Origin: Salinibacillus xinjiangensis
Lineage (GTDB): Bacteria > Bacillota > Bacilli > Bacillales > Alkalibacillaceae
Direction of reading: 5' to 3'
NCBI RefSeq assembly: GCF_009649735.1
Contig: NZ_WJNH01000003.1
Location: 62,001 to 126,000, forward strand
DNA length: 64,000 bases
This document shows positions 27,038 to 34,348 of this stretch, in pieces. The notes under the pieces were generated by a model. That model was not told the DNA's origin. It did no database searches and worked only from the letters and a program-made list of their open reading frames with translations. Position 1 is the first letter of the stretch; each line of letters starts with the position of its first letter. The translations under genes and the position numbers were made by a program.

Positions 27038-27944
27038 AATACCAGTAATTGTAGCTCCTATGTTTCTCGTTTCTACTCCGGAAATGGTAATTGAAGCAGG
27101 AAAGGGTGGTGCGATTGGTTCCTTCCCGCTATTAAATGCAAGACCCGTATCTAAATGTGCAGAGTGGATGGAAGAGGTCAAATCAAAGCTTGATGACGAA
27201 CCATGGGCTGTAAACTTTATCTGTCATAAGAAATCAAATAAACGATATGATGATGACCTCCAATTAATTGAACAATATGAGCCGCCAATTGTCATAACCT
27301 CCCTAGGTCATCCAGGTGATGTCATTGAGGTGGTTCATCGCTATGGAGGATTGGTTTATTCAGATGTTGCCAATGTGAAGCATGCGAAAAAGGCCGCCCA
27401 AACCGGTGTAGATGGTCTGATTCTCGTTAGTGCTGGGGCAGGTGGCCACGGCGGTACGCTAAATCCATTTTCCTTTATCCATGCCGTTAAACAATTCTAT
27501 GATGGAACTATTATTCTATCAGGAGGAATCACGACTGGTGCTGATGTAGCGGCAGCGAAATTAATGGGAGCGGATTATGCTTACATGGGCACCCGCTTTT
27601 TAACTGCCGAGGAAAGCAGTGCCCAAGAGGAATATAAACAAATGGTGATTGAATCAACCATCGAGGATATTTTATATACAGATTCCTTTAGCGGGGTACA
27701 CGCTAATGTGCTAATTCCAAGCCTGATTAAAGAAGGAATTAATCCGAAAACCTTAAAGCCAAGGAAGGATGTAGATTTATCCCATCTCACAGATGTGAAA
27801 GCATGGCGGGATATTTGGTCTGCTGGTCAGAGTGTAACAGCAGTGGACCGAAAACAATCCATGCGTGAGATTTTAGACCAGCTGGCTAGAGAATATGAAG
27901 GAGGAGTATCCAGTCTATTATCTAGTCAAACTGTTCGTGATTGA
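27030..27944 (+). CDS. Nitronate monooxygenase/2-enoyl reductase-type flavin oxidoreductase
   Basis: The 304-residue TIM-barrel FMN protein has the family features APMFLVSTPEMVIEAGKGG (residues 9-27), GHPGDVIE, the GAGGHGGTLNPF catalytic/flavin loop, and the phosphate-binding ILSGGITTGADVAAAKLMGA and YMGTRF. NMO-like enzymes oxidise nitronates such as propionate-3-nitronate; relatives act as enoyl reductases. The 8-base overlap with the thiolase gene indicates translational coupling. Its role in this operon is unknown. Confidence 0.85.
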   Translation: MSKIPVIVAPMFLVSTPEMVIEAGKGGAIGSFPLLNARPVSKCAEWMEEVKSKLDDEPWAVNFICHKKSNKRYDDDLQLIEQYEPPIVITSLGHPGDVIEVVHRYGGLVYSDVANVKHAKKAAQTGVDGLILVSAGAGGHGGTLNPFSFIHAVKQFYDGTIILSGGITTGADVAAAKLMGADYAYMGTRFLTAEESSAQEEYKQMVIESTIEDILYTDSFSGVHANVLIPSLIKEGINPKTLKPRKDVDLSHLTDVKAWRDIWSAGQSVTAVDRKQSMREILDQLAREYEGGVSSLLSSQTVRD

Positions 27945-27953
27945 GCAAAATAA

Positions 27954-27982
27954 ATGACAAGCCTACATATATGCGTTATAAT
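27954..27982 (+). promoter_or_regulatory. Sigma-A promoter for the Mn riboswitch transcript
   Basis: ATGACA (5/6 of TTGACA) at 27954-27959 and a perfect TATAAT at 27977-27982, with a 17-base spacer, directly before the riboswitch. It overlaps the region just after the upstream operon's stop. Confidence 0.8.
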
Positions 27983-27994
27983 ACAGGTAATATC

Positions 27995-28117
27995 ATATTC
28001 CTCTAAGGGGAGTAGCTTTTACAGCAAAGTCGTCAATCCAGAGTGTAAAGCTCTCGGCTTTGTTGGCAACAATCGTTGTTAGCCAGACCTTACCATTCAT
28101 GTGGTAAGGTCTTTTTG
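27995..28117 (+). ncRNA. yybP-ykoY family manganese riboswitch
   Basis: The leader contains the class hallmarks in order: AAGGGGAGTAGC at about 28004-28015, AAAGTCGTCAAT, CTCGGCTTTGTTGGC (the second conserved internal loop), then TTAGCCAGACCTTACC. It ends in a strong terminator stem (AGACCTTACC / GGTAAGGTCT, 28085-28110) with a T run. This closely parallels the B. subtilis ykoY leader. In this family Mn2+ binding favours an antiterminated state, so it should switch on the small membrane-protein gene at 28163. Confidence 0.92.
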
Positions 28118-28162
28118 CATATGAAAGTAATAAGAATGATTTTCAAGGAGAGATGACGGTTT

Positions 28163-28609
28163 ATGAACCCGATGATGTTTAAGCATATGCCTGGCTTTGT
28201 CAAAAAGGAGCTAGAAGCGATAAGTGAAGTTCTTCACCCATATTTGAAAAAACATTCTAAATACCTTGTGTTTGCCTTGCCATTACTAACGTTTTCCGTC
28301 TTTAATCTGTTTTTCTACCTGATTACCGGAAACCTATATTTAGACATGATCCCGACACTTGCCATATACGCACTCATGGCGTCCATCGGATTAGCACTGT
28401 ATAAAGAGTCTCGCTATGTCAAAAAAGAGATTGAAAACATTGGCATGGAGCATATGATCAATCGCATAAAGAATAGTGAGCATATGAATGATTATAGTAA
28501 GGAATCGTATATTAACACAATTAAAGAACAACCCAAATTAGGTTTTCAGCCGTTTATTGATTTTCTAACGGAGGAGCATCAGCGGAAACAGCAGATGTTT
28601 GGGAATTAA
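28163..28609 (+). CDS. Two-helix membrane protein of unknown function under a Mn riboswitch
   Basis: The 148-residue protein has an N-terminal amphipathic segment, two membrane helices (about 33-55 and 62-82) and a charged C-terminal cytosolic tail (KESRYVKKEIENIGMEHMINRIK...). It is not one of the known Mn exporters (MntP, TerC/YkoY) but sits directly behind a yybP-ykoY riboswitch, so Mn2+-responsive expression is inferred. The ribosome site AAGGAG lies about 12 bases before ATG 28163. A terminator follows at 28621, making it a single-gene unit. Confidence 0.8.
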   Translation: MNPMMFKHMPGFVKKELEAISEVLHPYLKKHSKYLVFALPLLTFSVFNLFFYLITGNLYLDMIPTLAIYALMASIGLALYKESRYVKKEIENIGMEHMINRIKNSEHMNDYSKESYINTIKEQPKLGFQPFIDFLTEEHQRKQQMFGN

Positions 28610-28620
28610 TGGATAAGTGA

Positions 28621-28649
28621 TAGCAGGGGAATTTTCCCTGCTATTTTTA
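28621..28649 (+). terminator. Terminator of the riboswitch-controlled gene
   Basis: TAGCAGGG / CCCTGCTA stem with an A/T loop, followed by TTTTTAT. Confidence 0.9.
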
Positions 28650-28663
28650 TTTGGATTGTGAAT

Positions 28664-28860
28664 GTGAAGGACAGAACCGATATGTAACAGGAAGAAAATG
28701 TCCGTGACTGGTCATGTGAAGGCAAAAAAGCTGCGCGCAATACGATGGAAATGTCCGTCATCATGGTTATGAAGGACAAAACGGGCTCATGAACCGTTGG
28801 AAATGTCCCACACGGCGGCCATGAAGGACAAAACACGGTCATGAAATATCAAAAAGGTCC
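28664..28860 (+). repeat. Degenerate 52-53-bp tandem repeat
   Basis: The word TGAAGGACAAAAC (or close variants) occurs at 28665, 28717, 28770 and 28822 (steps 52, 53, 52). Its partner GGAAATGTCC has its TCC at about 28701, 28754 and 28806. Full-length copies also carry CATGAA about 20 bases after the first word. GGACA and TGTCC within a unit are complementary, so each unit could form an imperfect hairpin. The repeat fills the space between a terminator and the next gene and has no credible reading frame. Confidence 0.8.
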
Positions 28861-28937
28861 CTCACCCAGCGCAATCCGATGCAAGTAATAACAGGAAAAT
28901 GTTAAAATGAAGAAAATGGCAGAAGGGGGGAGCCACA

Positions 28938-30485
28938 ATGCTGATTGCAGGTCAAAAAGATATTCAACAGATGGATCAATATACCATCAACGAGCTTGGA
29001 ATGCCTGGAACTGTTTTAATGGAAAGTGCAGGATCGAGAGTAGTAGAGGAGATTTTACCTTTATTAATTACATATGAGGAAAAAGTGGTTGTATTAGCAG
29101 GAAGCGGGAACAATGGTGGGGACGGCTTTGTCATCGCCCGTAGATTAATAGATGCTGGTGTTGATGTACTATTGTGTCTACTCGTCAGTCCTGAAAAATT
29201 GAAAGGTGATGCAAAGGTTCACTTTGATGTCTACATAAATAGAGAGCTACCGATTTTTTATCTTGACGAACATAATCTGGAAGCGCTATTTCAGAAAATT
29301 CATCATGCTGACATCATCATAGATGCGATGCTAGGTACTGGGGTTAAAGGTACTGTTAGAAAACCGATGAGTCAGGTTATATATAAGGTAAATAGTCTAA
29401 ATAAAATGGTCGTATCTGTCGATATTCCATCAGGGGTAAACAGTGATGATGGAAAAGTTGAAGGAGAGGCTATCAAAGCAACCCAGACCATTACGTTTGT
29501 TTTTCCGAAAAAAGGCTTTTTTCTTCAGGATGGTCCGAAGCATATTGGGGAATGGAAGGCCGTTGATATTTCCGTACCACCATCGATTGTTTCTAAACTG
29601 AATCTTACACTTCCAACCTTAATCACACCAGAACTAGCTAAAAAAGTATTACCCATACGGCCTCAAACTGGTCATAAAGGCACCTTTGGCCATGTTCTGG
29701 TTTTAGGTGGCTCCCAATCCTTTGTTGGAGCACCGCTGTTTACTGCACAAGCAGCTCTCAGCTCAGGAGCAGGATTGGCCACGCTAGCTGTTCCGGAAAA
29801 TATTTATCCATATTTAGCGAGTCAAAGTCCAGAAACGTTATTTTTCCCTTTACCACAGCTGGATGGACACATAAGTGCTAAGGCCATTGACGAGCTCCGC
29901 CCCAAACTGAATCAATATGACTGTATTGCGATTGGACCAGGAATGAGTAGATTTGCTGATGGAGAGACGTTCCTCGTTTCGTTATTAAACGCTCTGCAAA
30001 AGCAAACATTAGTCATCGATGCCGATGCGCTATTTATGCTGCGTAGTCATCTGGATATTCTTAAAGATTACGAGGGAGATATTATTCTTACGCCACATCC
30101 AGGTGAGATGGCTAACCTGACGAACCGAACGGTCAAGGATATTGAATCAAATCGGATAGAGATCGCTCAAGAGTTCGCTGAAAAATATCAAGTGTTTTTA
30201 CTGTTAAAGGGACATCGCTCCATTATTGCTACACCAAATGGGGAGGTATTGATCAATCCATATGGCCATGACGCACTTGGTAAAGGCGGAAGCGGGGATG
30301 TTCTCACAGGAGTGGTAAGCTCTTTAATTGCACAAGGAGCAAAACCTCATGGGGCACTTATCACAGCAAGTTATCTTCATGCTGTTGCAGGTGAGGAACA
30401 AGCTAAGGTTTTATCCCATTATGGGGTCATGCCACAGGATTTAGTTGACGGAATTAAAGGTGAGTTAAATAGAATAATTAGATGA
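28938..30485 (+). CDS. nnr: Bifunctional NAD(P)HX epimerase/dehydratase
   Basis: Repairs hydrated NADH/NADPH. The 515-residue fusion has an N-terminal YjeF_N epimerase domain (GSGNNGGDGFVIAR about 53-66, DAMLGTGVKG, DIPSGVNSDDG) and a C-terminal ribokinase-like ADP-dependent dehydratase domain. The latter has GHKGTFGHVLVLGGS (about 250), GPGMSRFADGE, DADALFML, LTPHPGEMA and the catalytic GKGGSGDVLTG. GAAGGGGGGAG precedes ATG 28938. The next gene starts at or just after its stop. Confidence 0.93.
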   Translation: MLIAGQKDIQQMDQYTINELGMPGTVLMESAGSRVVEEILPLLITYEEKVVVLAGSGNNGGDGFVIARRLIDAGVDVLLCLLVSPEKLKGDAKVHFDVYINRELPIFYLDEHNLEALFQKIHHADIIIDAMLGTGVKGTVRKPMSQVIYKVNSLNKMVVSVDIPSGVNSDDGKVEGEAIKATQTITFVFPKKGFFLQDGPKHIGEWKAVDISVPPSIVSKLNLTLPTLITPELAKKVLPIRPQTGHKGTFGHVLVLGGSQSFVGAPLFTAQAALSSGAGLATLAVPENIYPYLASQSPETLFFPLPQLDGHISAKAIDELRPKLNQYDCIAIGPGMSRFADGETFLVSLLNALQKQTLVIDADALFMLRSHLDILKDYEGDIILTPHPGEMANLTNRTVKDIESNRIEIAQEFAEKYQVFLLLKGHRSIIATPNGEVLINPYGHDALGKGGSGDVLTGVVSSLIAQGAKPHGALITASYLHAVAGEEQAKVLSHYGVMPQDLVDGIKGELNRIIR

Positions 30486-30496
30486 AGGGGGACCGG

Positions 30497-30787
30497 TTGA
30501 TACAAACCTGTAAAAACTGCCATACACAATTCAATTGGGGACAAATTTATAAATCATTTTGGCTGGGTTATAAACCCATTACTTGTGCGGTTTGTGATTC
30601 TAAACATAAGATCACGATTGCAGGTAGATTCACTTTCGTATCCTCGACGCTTTTACCGATGATGATTTATGGGTATTCATTTTCCTTTGCTAGTAATATT
30701 TTTGTTCATATTTTAATAGGACTTTTAATATTTATAGCCGGCTCTTTAGTTACTCCTAAGTTGGTTACATATAGAATGAGTGATTAA
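30497..30787 (+). CDS. Membrane-anchored CxxC-x20-CxxC zinc-ribbon protein (TIGR04104 type)
   Basis: Small protein with Cys pairs C-KN-C and C-AV-C about 20 residues apart (a treble-clef/zinc-ribbon pattern), followed by two hydrophobic helices. It matches the pattern of TIGR04104 putative zinc-finger proteins. TTG 30497 is preferred because AAGGGGGA precedes it at proper spacing; ATG 30482 overlaps the nnr stop (ATGA) and would add five residues. Co-transcribed with nnr. The function is unknown. Confidence 0.75.
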   Translation: MIQTCKNCHTQFNWGQIYKSFWLGYKPITCAVCDSKHKITIAGRFTFVSSTLLPMMIYGYSFSFASNIFVHILIGLLIFIAGSLVTPKLVTYRMSD

Positions 30788-30800
30788 TTATTATAGATAG

Positions 30801-30833
30801 AAGGCGAGTTCATCCGAGGGTGAACTCGCCTTT
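30801..30833 (+). terminator. Terminator of the nnr operon
   Basis: AAGGCGAGTTCATC / GGTGAACTCGCCTT stem of about 13 pairs, closing with TTT. Confidence 0.85.
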
Positions 30834-30903
30834 CCCCACACCGTCAAAAGAATAAGGTGGCTTTCAGGAAAAATAACTAAACAACCCTTGGACATGGTTG
30901 CCG

Positions 30904-30936
30904 AAGAGAAGTGTTGCCGCACTTCTCTTTTTTATT
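30904..30936 (+). terminator. Second, orphan terminator
   Basis: AAGAGAAGTG / GCACTTCTCT stem followed by TTTTTT. No gene lies between it and the previous terminator. The 70 bases in between contain a small hairpin (CAACC / GGTTG) and could be the end of a short untranslated RNA. Confidence 0.7.
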
Positions 30937-30993
30937 ATACATGAAATATAATAATTATCGCGAATGTTTTGAGGTGCAGGTCTGTCTTCTGCT

Positions 30994-32361
30994 CTAAAAA
31001 GCAAATGTATGGTTACCGATTACAGTTGAAACGGTACGGCTTCTTAGATAGGAGCTTGATGTTTTATCAGGATTATAAAAAAATAATGCTCCATTGGTTG
31101 GATCCTCACCATTCAGTGCCCGTTTTGCCGCTTCAATATTTTGAGCATTCGGATTGGCATTGTGTATGGCGCCCGTTTCCGCAGGTGTAAACTGGTAATA
31201 ACCATAACTTTTTTCAAACAAAACATCCTTGACATTGTTAGGGAATTCAGGACTTTTTACTCGATTCATAATCACAGCTCCAATGGCAATTTGCCCCTGT
31301 AATGATTCACCTCTACCCTCACTGTAAATCATCTTCGAAAGCCACTCGACATCTTCCTGATTCACAGTTGATTGTTGTTCTTTCAGAGGAGGTGGTGTTG
31401 GAGTGGACGTCACGCCAGTAGGTATAGATAGTGTTTGTCCGACTGTTATTTGGTTCGATGACAATTGATTGGCTTTCTTTAGCGCATCCACACTTGTTCC
31501 ATGGCGAGCGGCAATACTATACAAAGTTTCTCCAGATGCTACTGTATACGTATTCGTTTTAGTTTGAGTAGAAGGAGCAGCCGTATTGCCAGAAGGAATG
31601 GTTAACATTTGTCCAACTATTATCTGATTTGACGATAAATTATTGGTATTTTTGATTGCATCCACAGACGTTCCGTGGCGAGCAGCAATACTGTAGAGTG
31701 TATCACCAGAACTAACCTGATATGTGGTTTCATTTGTTTGAGTAGGGGCTGACGTGTTACCAGAAGGGATGGAAAGTGTTTGCCCGACTTTTAGAAAATT
31801 TGAAGACAAGTTGTTAGCCTGCTTAATGGCGTCAACAGTCGTGCCGTTTCGCGTGGCAATACTATAAAGTGTATCTCCAGATGCTACTTTATAAGTATTG
31901 CCTTTGGTTTGAGTCGTTGGAGCAGCCGTATTGCCAGAAGGAATGATTAACGTCTGTCCTATTTCAATATGATTGGACCACAACTGATTGGCCCTCTTGA
32001 TTGCATCCACAGACGTACCGTTACGATCCGCAATACTATAAAGTGTATCCCCAGTTGTTACAGTGTAAGATGTAGACGCAGCTTGTGTAATTTCAGCAGC
32101 TGATGCCTGATTGGCTGGGATTGCACTTAGCCCCAAGGTAGACACTAGCATTGCACCAGCCATAATTTTAACAGTTTTAACCTTTAAGGAAGGGAACATT
32201 CTTTTCACAAAGCTAACGGCTTCCTTATTCACATCCTCCTCTTCCATCTTGGAAACAGTCCCGAGCTCCTTAGAAAATTCCGTTAAATTTTCGTCAAGAT
32301 ATAAGGTAACCTCAATTCCGTCTTCTGTTTCATTTATTTTGTAATGAGTAAATGGTTCCAT
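30994..32361 (-). CDS. LysM-repeat cell wall hydrolase (SleB-like Hydrolase_2 domain)
   Basis: The 455-residue exported protein starts with a charged cytosolic segment (about 1-60), then a membrane/signal segment ending near SAIPANQASAAE. Four nearly identical LysM domains follow, each with (S/A)(S/T)GxTLYSIAxRxGT and VGQxLxIP, linked by Ser/Thr/Pro-rich spacers. The C-terminal Hydrolase_2 domain has the catalytic Glu in YSEGRGE and NRVKSPEFPNN, as in SleB/CwlJ lytic enzymes. ATG 32361 is preferred (GGTGAG upstream); an in-frame ATG at 32382 would add seven residues. The long N-terminal cytosolic part is unusual for a secreted hydrolase. Confidence 0.85.
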   Translation of the reverse strand: MEPFTHYKINETEDGIEVTLYLDENLTEFSKELGTVSKMEEEDVNKEAVSFVKRMFPSLKVKTVKIMAGAMLVSTLGLSAIPANQASAAEITQAASTSYTVTTGDTLYSIADRNGTSVDAIKRANQLWSNHIEIGQTLIIPSGNTAAPTTQTKGNTYKVASGDTLYSIATRNGTTVDAIKQANNLSSNFLKVGQTLSIPSGNTSAPTQTNETTYQVSSGDTLYSIAARHGTSVDAIKNTNNLSSNQIIVGQMLTIPSGNTAAPSTQTKTNTYTVASGETLYSIAARHGTSVDALKKANQLSSNQITVGQTLSIPTGVTSTPTPPPLKEQQSTVNQEDVEWLSKMIYSEGRGESLQGQIAIGAVIMNRVKSPEFPNNVKDVLFEKSYGYYQFTPAETGAIHNANPNAQNIEAAKRALNGEDPTNGALFFYNPDKTSSSYLRSRTVSTVIGNHTFAF

Positions 32362-32578
32362 AATCTCACCATCCTTACCCATTACTATCCCCAGAGAGTT
32401 TATTTTTACAATTTTTTAAAACACTTTTCTCTTCACATGTTATGATCATGTAAGAAATTCTTTCAATATATTATCTGATTGCAATAACGCATGTTAGATT
32501 TTCTAACAAAAATAATGACATCGTTAAAATTTTCCACTAAGATTATCTTAAGAATATAAAAAGAGGGAGGATAATTGC

Positions 32579-32944
32579 TTGAAATTAAGTTGGTTCCCGC
32601 AGCTTATCATTATCGGAGGATTTTTACTACTTGGTTATGGGGTTTGTGCTGTTTTTCATATTCCGTTACCAGGTAGTGTAGTCGGGATGATTATACTGTT
32701 TGTTTTCCTATTAACAGGCCTTATTAAATTGGAATGGGTTGAAAATTTCTCTTCCTTCCAGTTACGTCATCTCACTTTATTGTTTATCCCACCTATTGTG
32801 AGCTTATTTTTATCCTCCACCTTTTTAAACATCCTACATTGGAATGTATTCATGATATTAATTCTAAGTAGTGTCTGTTGCTTATTAGGGTCTGCTTTTG
32901 CAGTTGAATGGTATGAAAAATGGAAAAGGAGGCAGATAAAATGA
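32579..32944 (+). CDS. CidA/LrgA family holin-like protein
   Basis: The 121-residue membrane protein has four hydrophobic helices and the family sequence FHIPLPGSVVGMI (about 28-40) and LFIPPIVSLF. CidA/LrgA proteins with their B partners modulate murein hydrolase activity and pyruvate or related metabolite transport. Start TTG 32579 follows GGGAGGA. The downstream LrgB gene overlaps it by 4 bases, so they form one unit. Confidence 0.88.
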   Translation: MKLSWFPQLIIIGGFLLLGYGVCAVFHIPLPGSVVGMIILFVFLLTGLIKLEWVENFSSFQLRHLTLLFIPPIVSLFLSSTFLNILHWNVFMILILSSVCCLLGSAFAVEWYEKWKRRQIK

Positions 32945-33636
32945 TAACGTTACTTGGAACTGTTTTTTTCTGTGTATTAATTACATTACTAAGCTACTTC
33001 ATCGGCTTAAAACTGTATCGAAAGTATCCAAAAGACTGGCTAAATCCGCTATACACATCTTCAGTTCTTCTTATTATCTTACTACTTGTCACCCACGTTA
33101 ATGGTGATACCTATCAAGAAGGAAGCTTTATATTTAATCTGCTATTACAACTAGCCATAGTCTCATTAGCTGTCCCTTTGTTTAAACAATGGTCATTACT
33201 CAAAAAGCATTATAAAAAAATATGTATTGGTGTCATATGCGGTACAGGTCTTGGACTGACAGCAGTTTCCGTAATGTCCTATGTTTTTCACCTAAATGAA
33301 CAACTTACTGCATCATTAATTCCCCGGTCCGTCACCTTACCTATCGCGATAACTATATCAAGTGACTTAGGAGGAATTACAACAACAACAGTCTTTTTTG
33401 TCATTGTTTCAGCGCTTATTTCATTAATAATTGGTCCGAAATTATTAAAACGTGCAGGCATAAAAAGTAAATCTGCGAAAGGCTTGGCAATGGGTACTTC
33501 AGCACAAATGCTCGGTGCGAACCGTTCTTTAAGCTGGGGTGAGGAAGAAGGGGCAATGGGCAGTGTGGCCATGACAACATCAGCTCTCTTCTTATCCATA
33601 TCTGTACCAATAATAGCCACGGTGTTAAATCTATGA
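32941..33636 (+). CDS. LrgB/CidB family membrane protein
   Basis: The 231-residue membrane protein has about six helices. Family marks are YRKYPKDWLNPLYTS, SLIPRSVTLPIAI, SSDLGGITTTTVFFV and GTSAQMLGANRSL. It partners with the preceding CidA/LrgA-like protein. The start is ATG 32941, which has AAAAGGAGG upstream; an earlier in-frame ATG at 32920 lies within the partner gene. No LytSR-type regulator is adjacent. Confidence 0.9.
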   Translation: MITLLGTVFFCVLITLLSYFIGLKLYRKYPKDWLNPLYTSSVLLIILLLVTHVNGDTYQEGSFIFNLLLQLAIVSLAVPLFKQWSLLKKHYKKICIGVICGTGLGLTAVSVMSYVFHLNEQLTASLIPRSVTLPIAITISSDLGGITTTTVFFVIVSALISLIIGPKLLKRAGIKSKSAKGLAMGTSAQMLGANRSLSWGEEEGAMGSVAMTTSALFLSISVPIIATVLNL

Positions 33637-33797
33637 GAATGAAGGAAGTAGAACAAGTGAACAGGAAAGAAGTTATCCAACTAGTTAAGGAGATCATTGA
33701 ATTAGACATAAGACGAGATGAACTATATGAAAAATTAATGACAATAATGGGATCGGACGCCTATGAAGTATTACGGTTTTATCAAAATTATAAATAA
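33633..33797 (+). CDS. Short hypothetical protein between lrgB and the FbpA-like gene
   Basis: Open frame of 54 codons from ATG 33633, which overlaps the LrgB stop (ATGA); an alternative start is ATG 33639. The product is highly charged and probably helical (VNRKEVIQLVKEIIELDIRRDELYEKL), ending DAYEVLRFYQNYK. There is no strong ribosome site, so translation would rely on coupling to lrgB. The tight packing and absence of other content favour a real gene. No family is recognised. Confidence 0.5.
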   Translation: MRMKEVEQVNRKEVIQLVKEIIELDIRRDELYEKLMTIMGSDAYEVLRFYQNYK

Positions 33798-33813
33798 CCG
33801 TGGAGGTGTACAG

Positions 33814-33978
33814 ATGAGAAATCATCTTCGTGAGGCTGTTGATAGTATGAAAAAGTATTACATTCAAAAGCTCATTGATGCTGGGGTTTATTCAAAGGCA
33901 GATCCCGAATTGTATACCATTACTTTAACGGAACTTGAAATGATAGTAAACAATATTGAAGACCCGAAATCGACCTAA
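33814..33978 (+). CDS. FbpA-like small protein (Fur-regulated basic protein A family)
   Basis: The 54-residue protein matches the FbpA pattern: LREAVDSMKKYYIQKLIDAGVY, then DPELYTITLTELEMIV. In B. subtilis FbpA belongs to the Fur-controlled iron-sparing response together with the FsrA sRNA. Start ATG 33814 has GGAGGTG just upstream; an in-frame ATG at 33763 lies in the previous gene. No Fur box is evident immediately upstream. It is followed closely by tnrA. Confidence 0.75.
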   Translation: MRNHLREAVDSMKKYYIQKLIDAGVYSKADPELYTITLTELEMIVNNIEDPKST

Positions 33979-34019
33979 ACAAATAGAATGAGTACGAAAA
34001 GAATGAGGAGGAGAGGGGT

Positions 34020-34325
34020 TTGACTTCATCTTATAAGGAGAAAAAAGTCATTGGAATCGGGATTGTTCATGAACTTACGGGATTATCAGAACGTAAAATT
34101 CGCTATTATGAAGAACGAGAATTAATTTTTCCTGCAAGAACAGCGAAAGGGACGAGAAAGTATTCCTTCTCTGACGTGGAAATGCTGATGGAAATAGCGA
34201 GCATGCGTGAAGAAGGCGTACAGACAACCGAAATTAAACAGGATATGAATAAAGCGCAAAAGCGTAAAATACGAGATCACATGAGGCGTGGGCAGTTGAA
34301 TGCTCAATTTAATATGCGGAAGTAG
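34020..34325 (+). CDS. tnrA: Nitrogen regulator TnrA (MerR family)
   Basis: DNA-binding regulator of nitrogen-limitation genes, controlled by feedback-inhibited glutamine synthetase. The 101-residue protein has the MerR helix-turn-helix ([20 protein letters not shown], about 14-33) and the wing [14 protein letters not shown]. Its short C-terminal tail [11 protein letters not shown] resembles the GS-binding tail of B. subtilis TnrA (GQLNAHF), which separates it from GlnR. Start TTG 34020 follows GAGGAGAGG. A repeat array begins 24 bases after the stop, with no hairpin between. Confidence 0.9.
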   Translation: MTSSYKEKKVIGIGIVHELTGLSERKIRYYEERELIFPARTAKGTRKYSFSDVEMLMEIASMREEGVQTTEIKQDMNKAQKRKIRDHMRRGQLNAQFNMRK

Positions 34326-34348
34326 TGGTTTGTAAAGGGGGGGTTTAT

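Noticed and set aside
28606-28842. Minus-strand frame in the 52-bp repeat
   Set aside because: It is produced by the repeated words, and has no ribosome site; the composition is unlike real proteins here.
30969-31190. Plus-strand frame inside the LysM hydrolase gene
   Set aside because: It is antisense to a well-supported gene, without ribosome site or protein-like composition.
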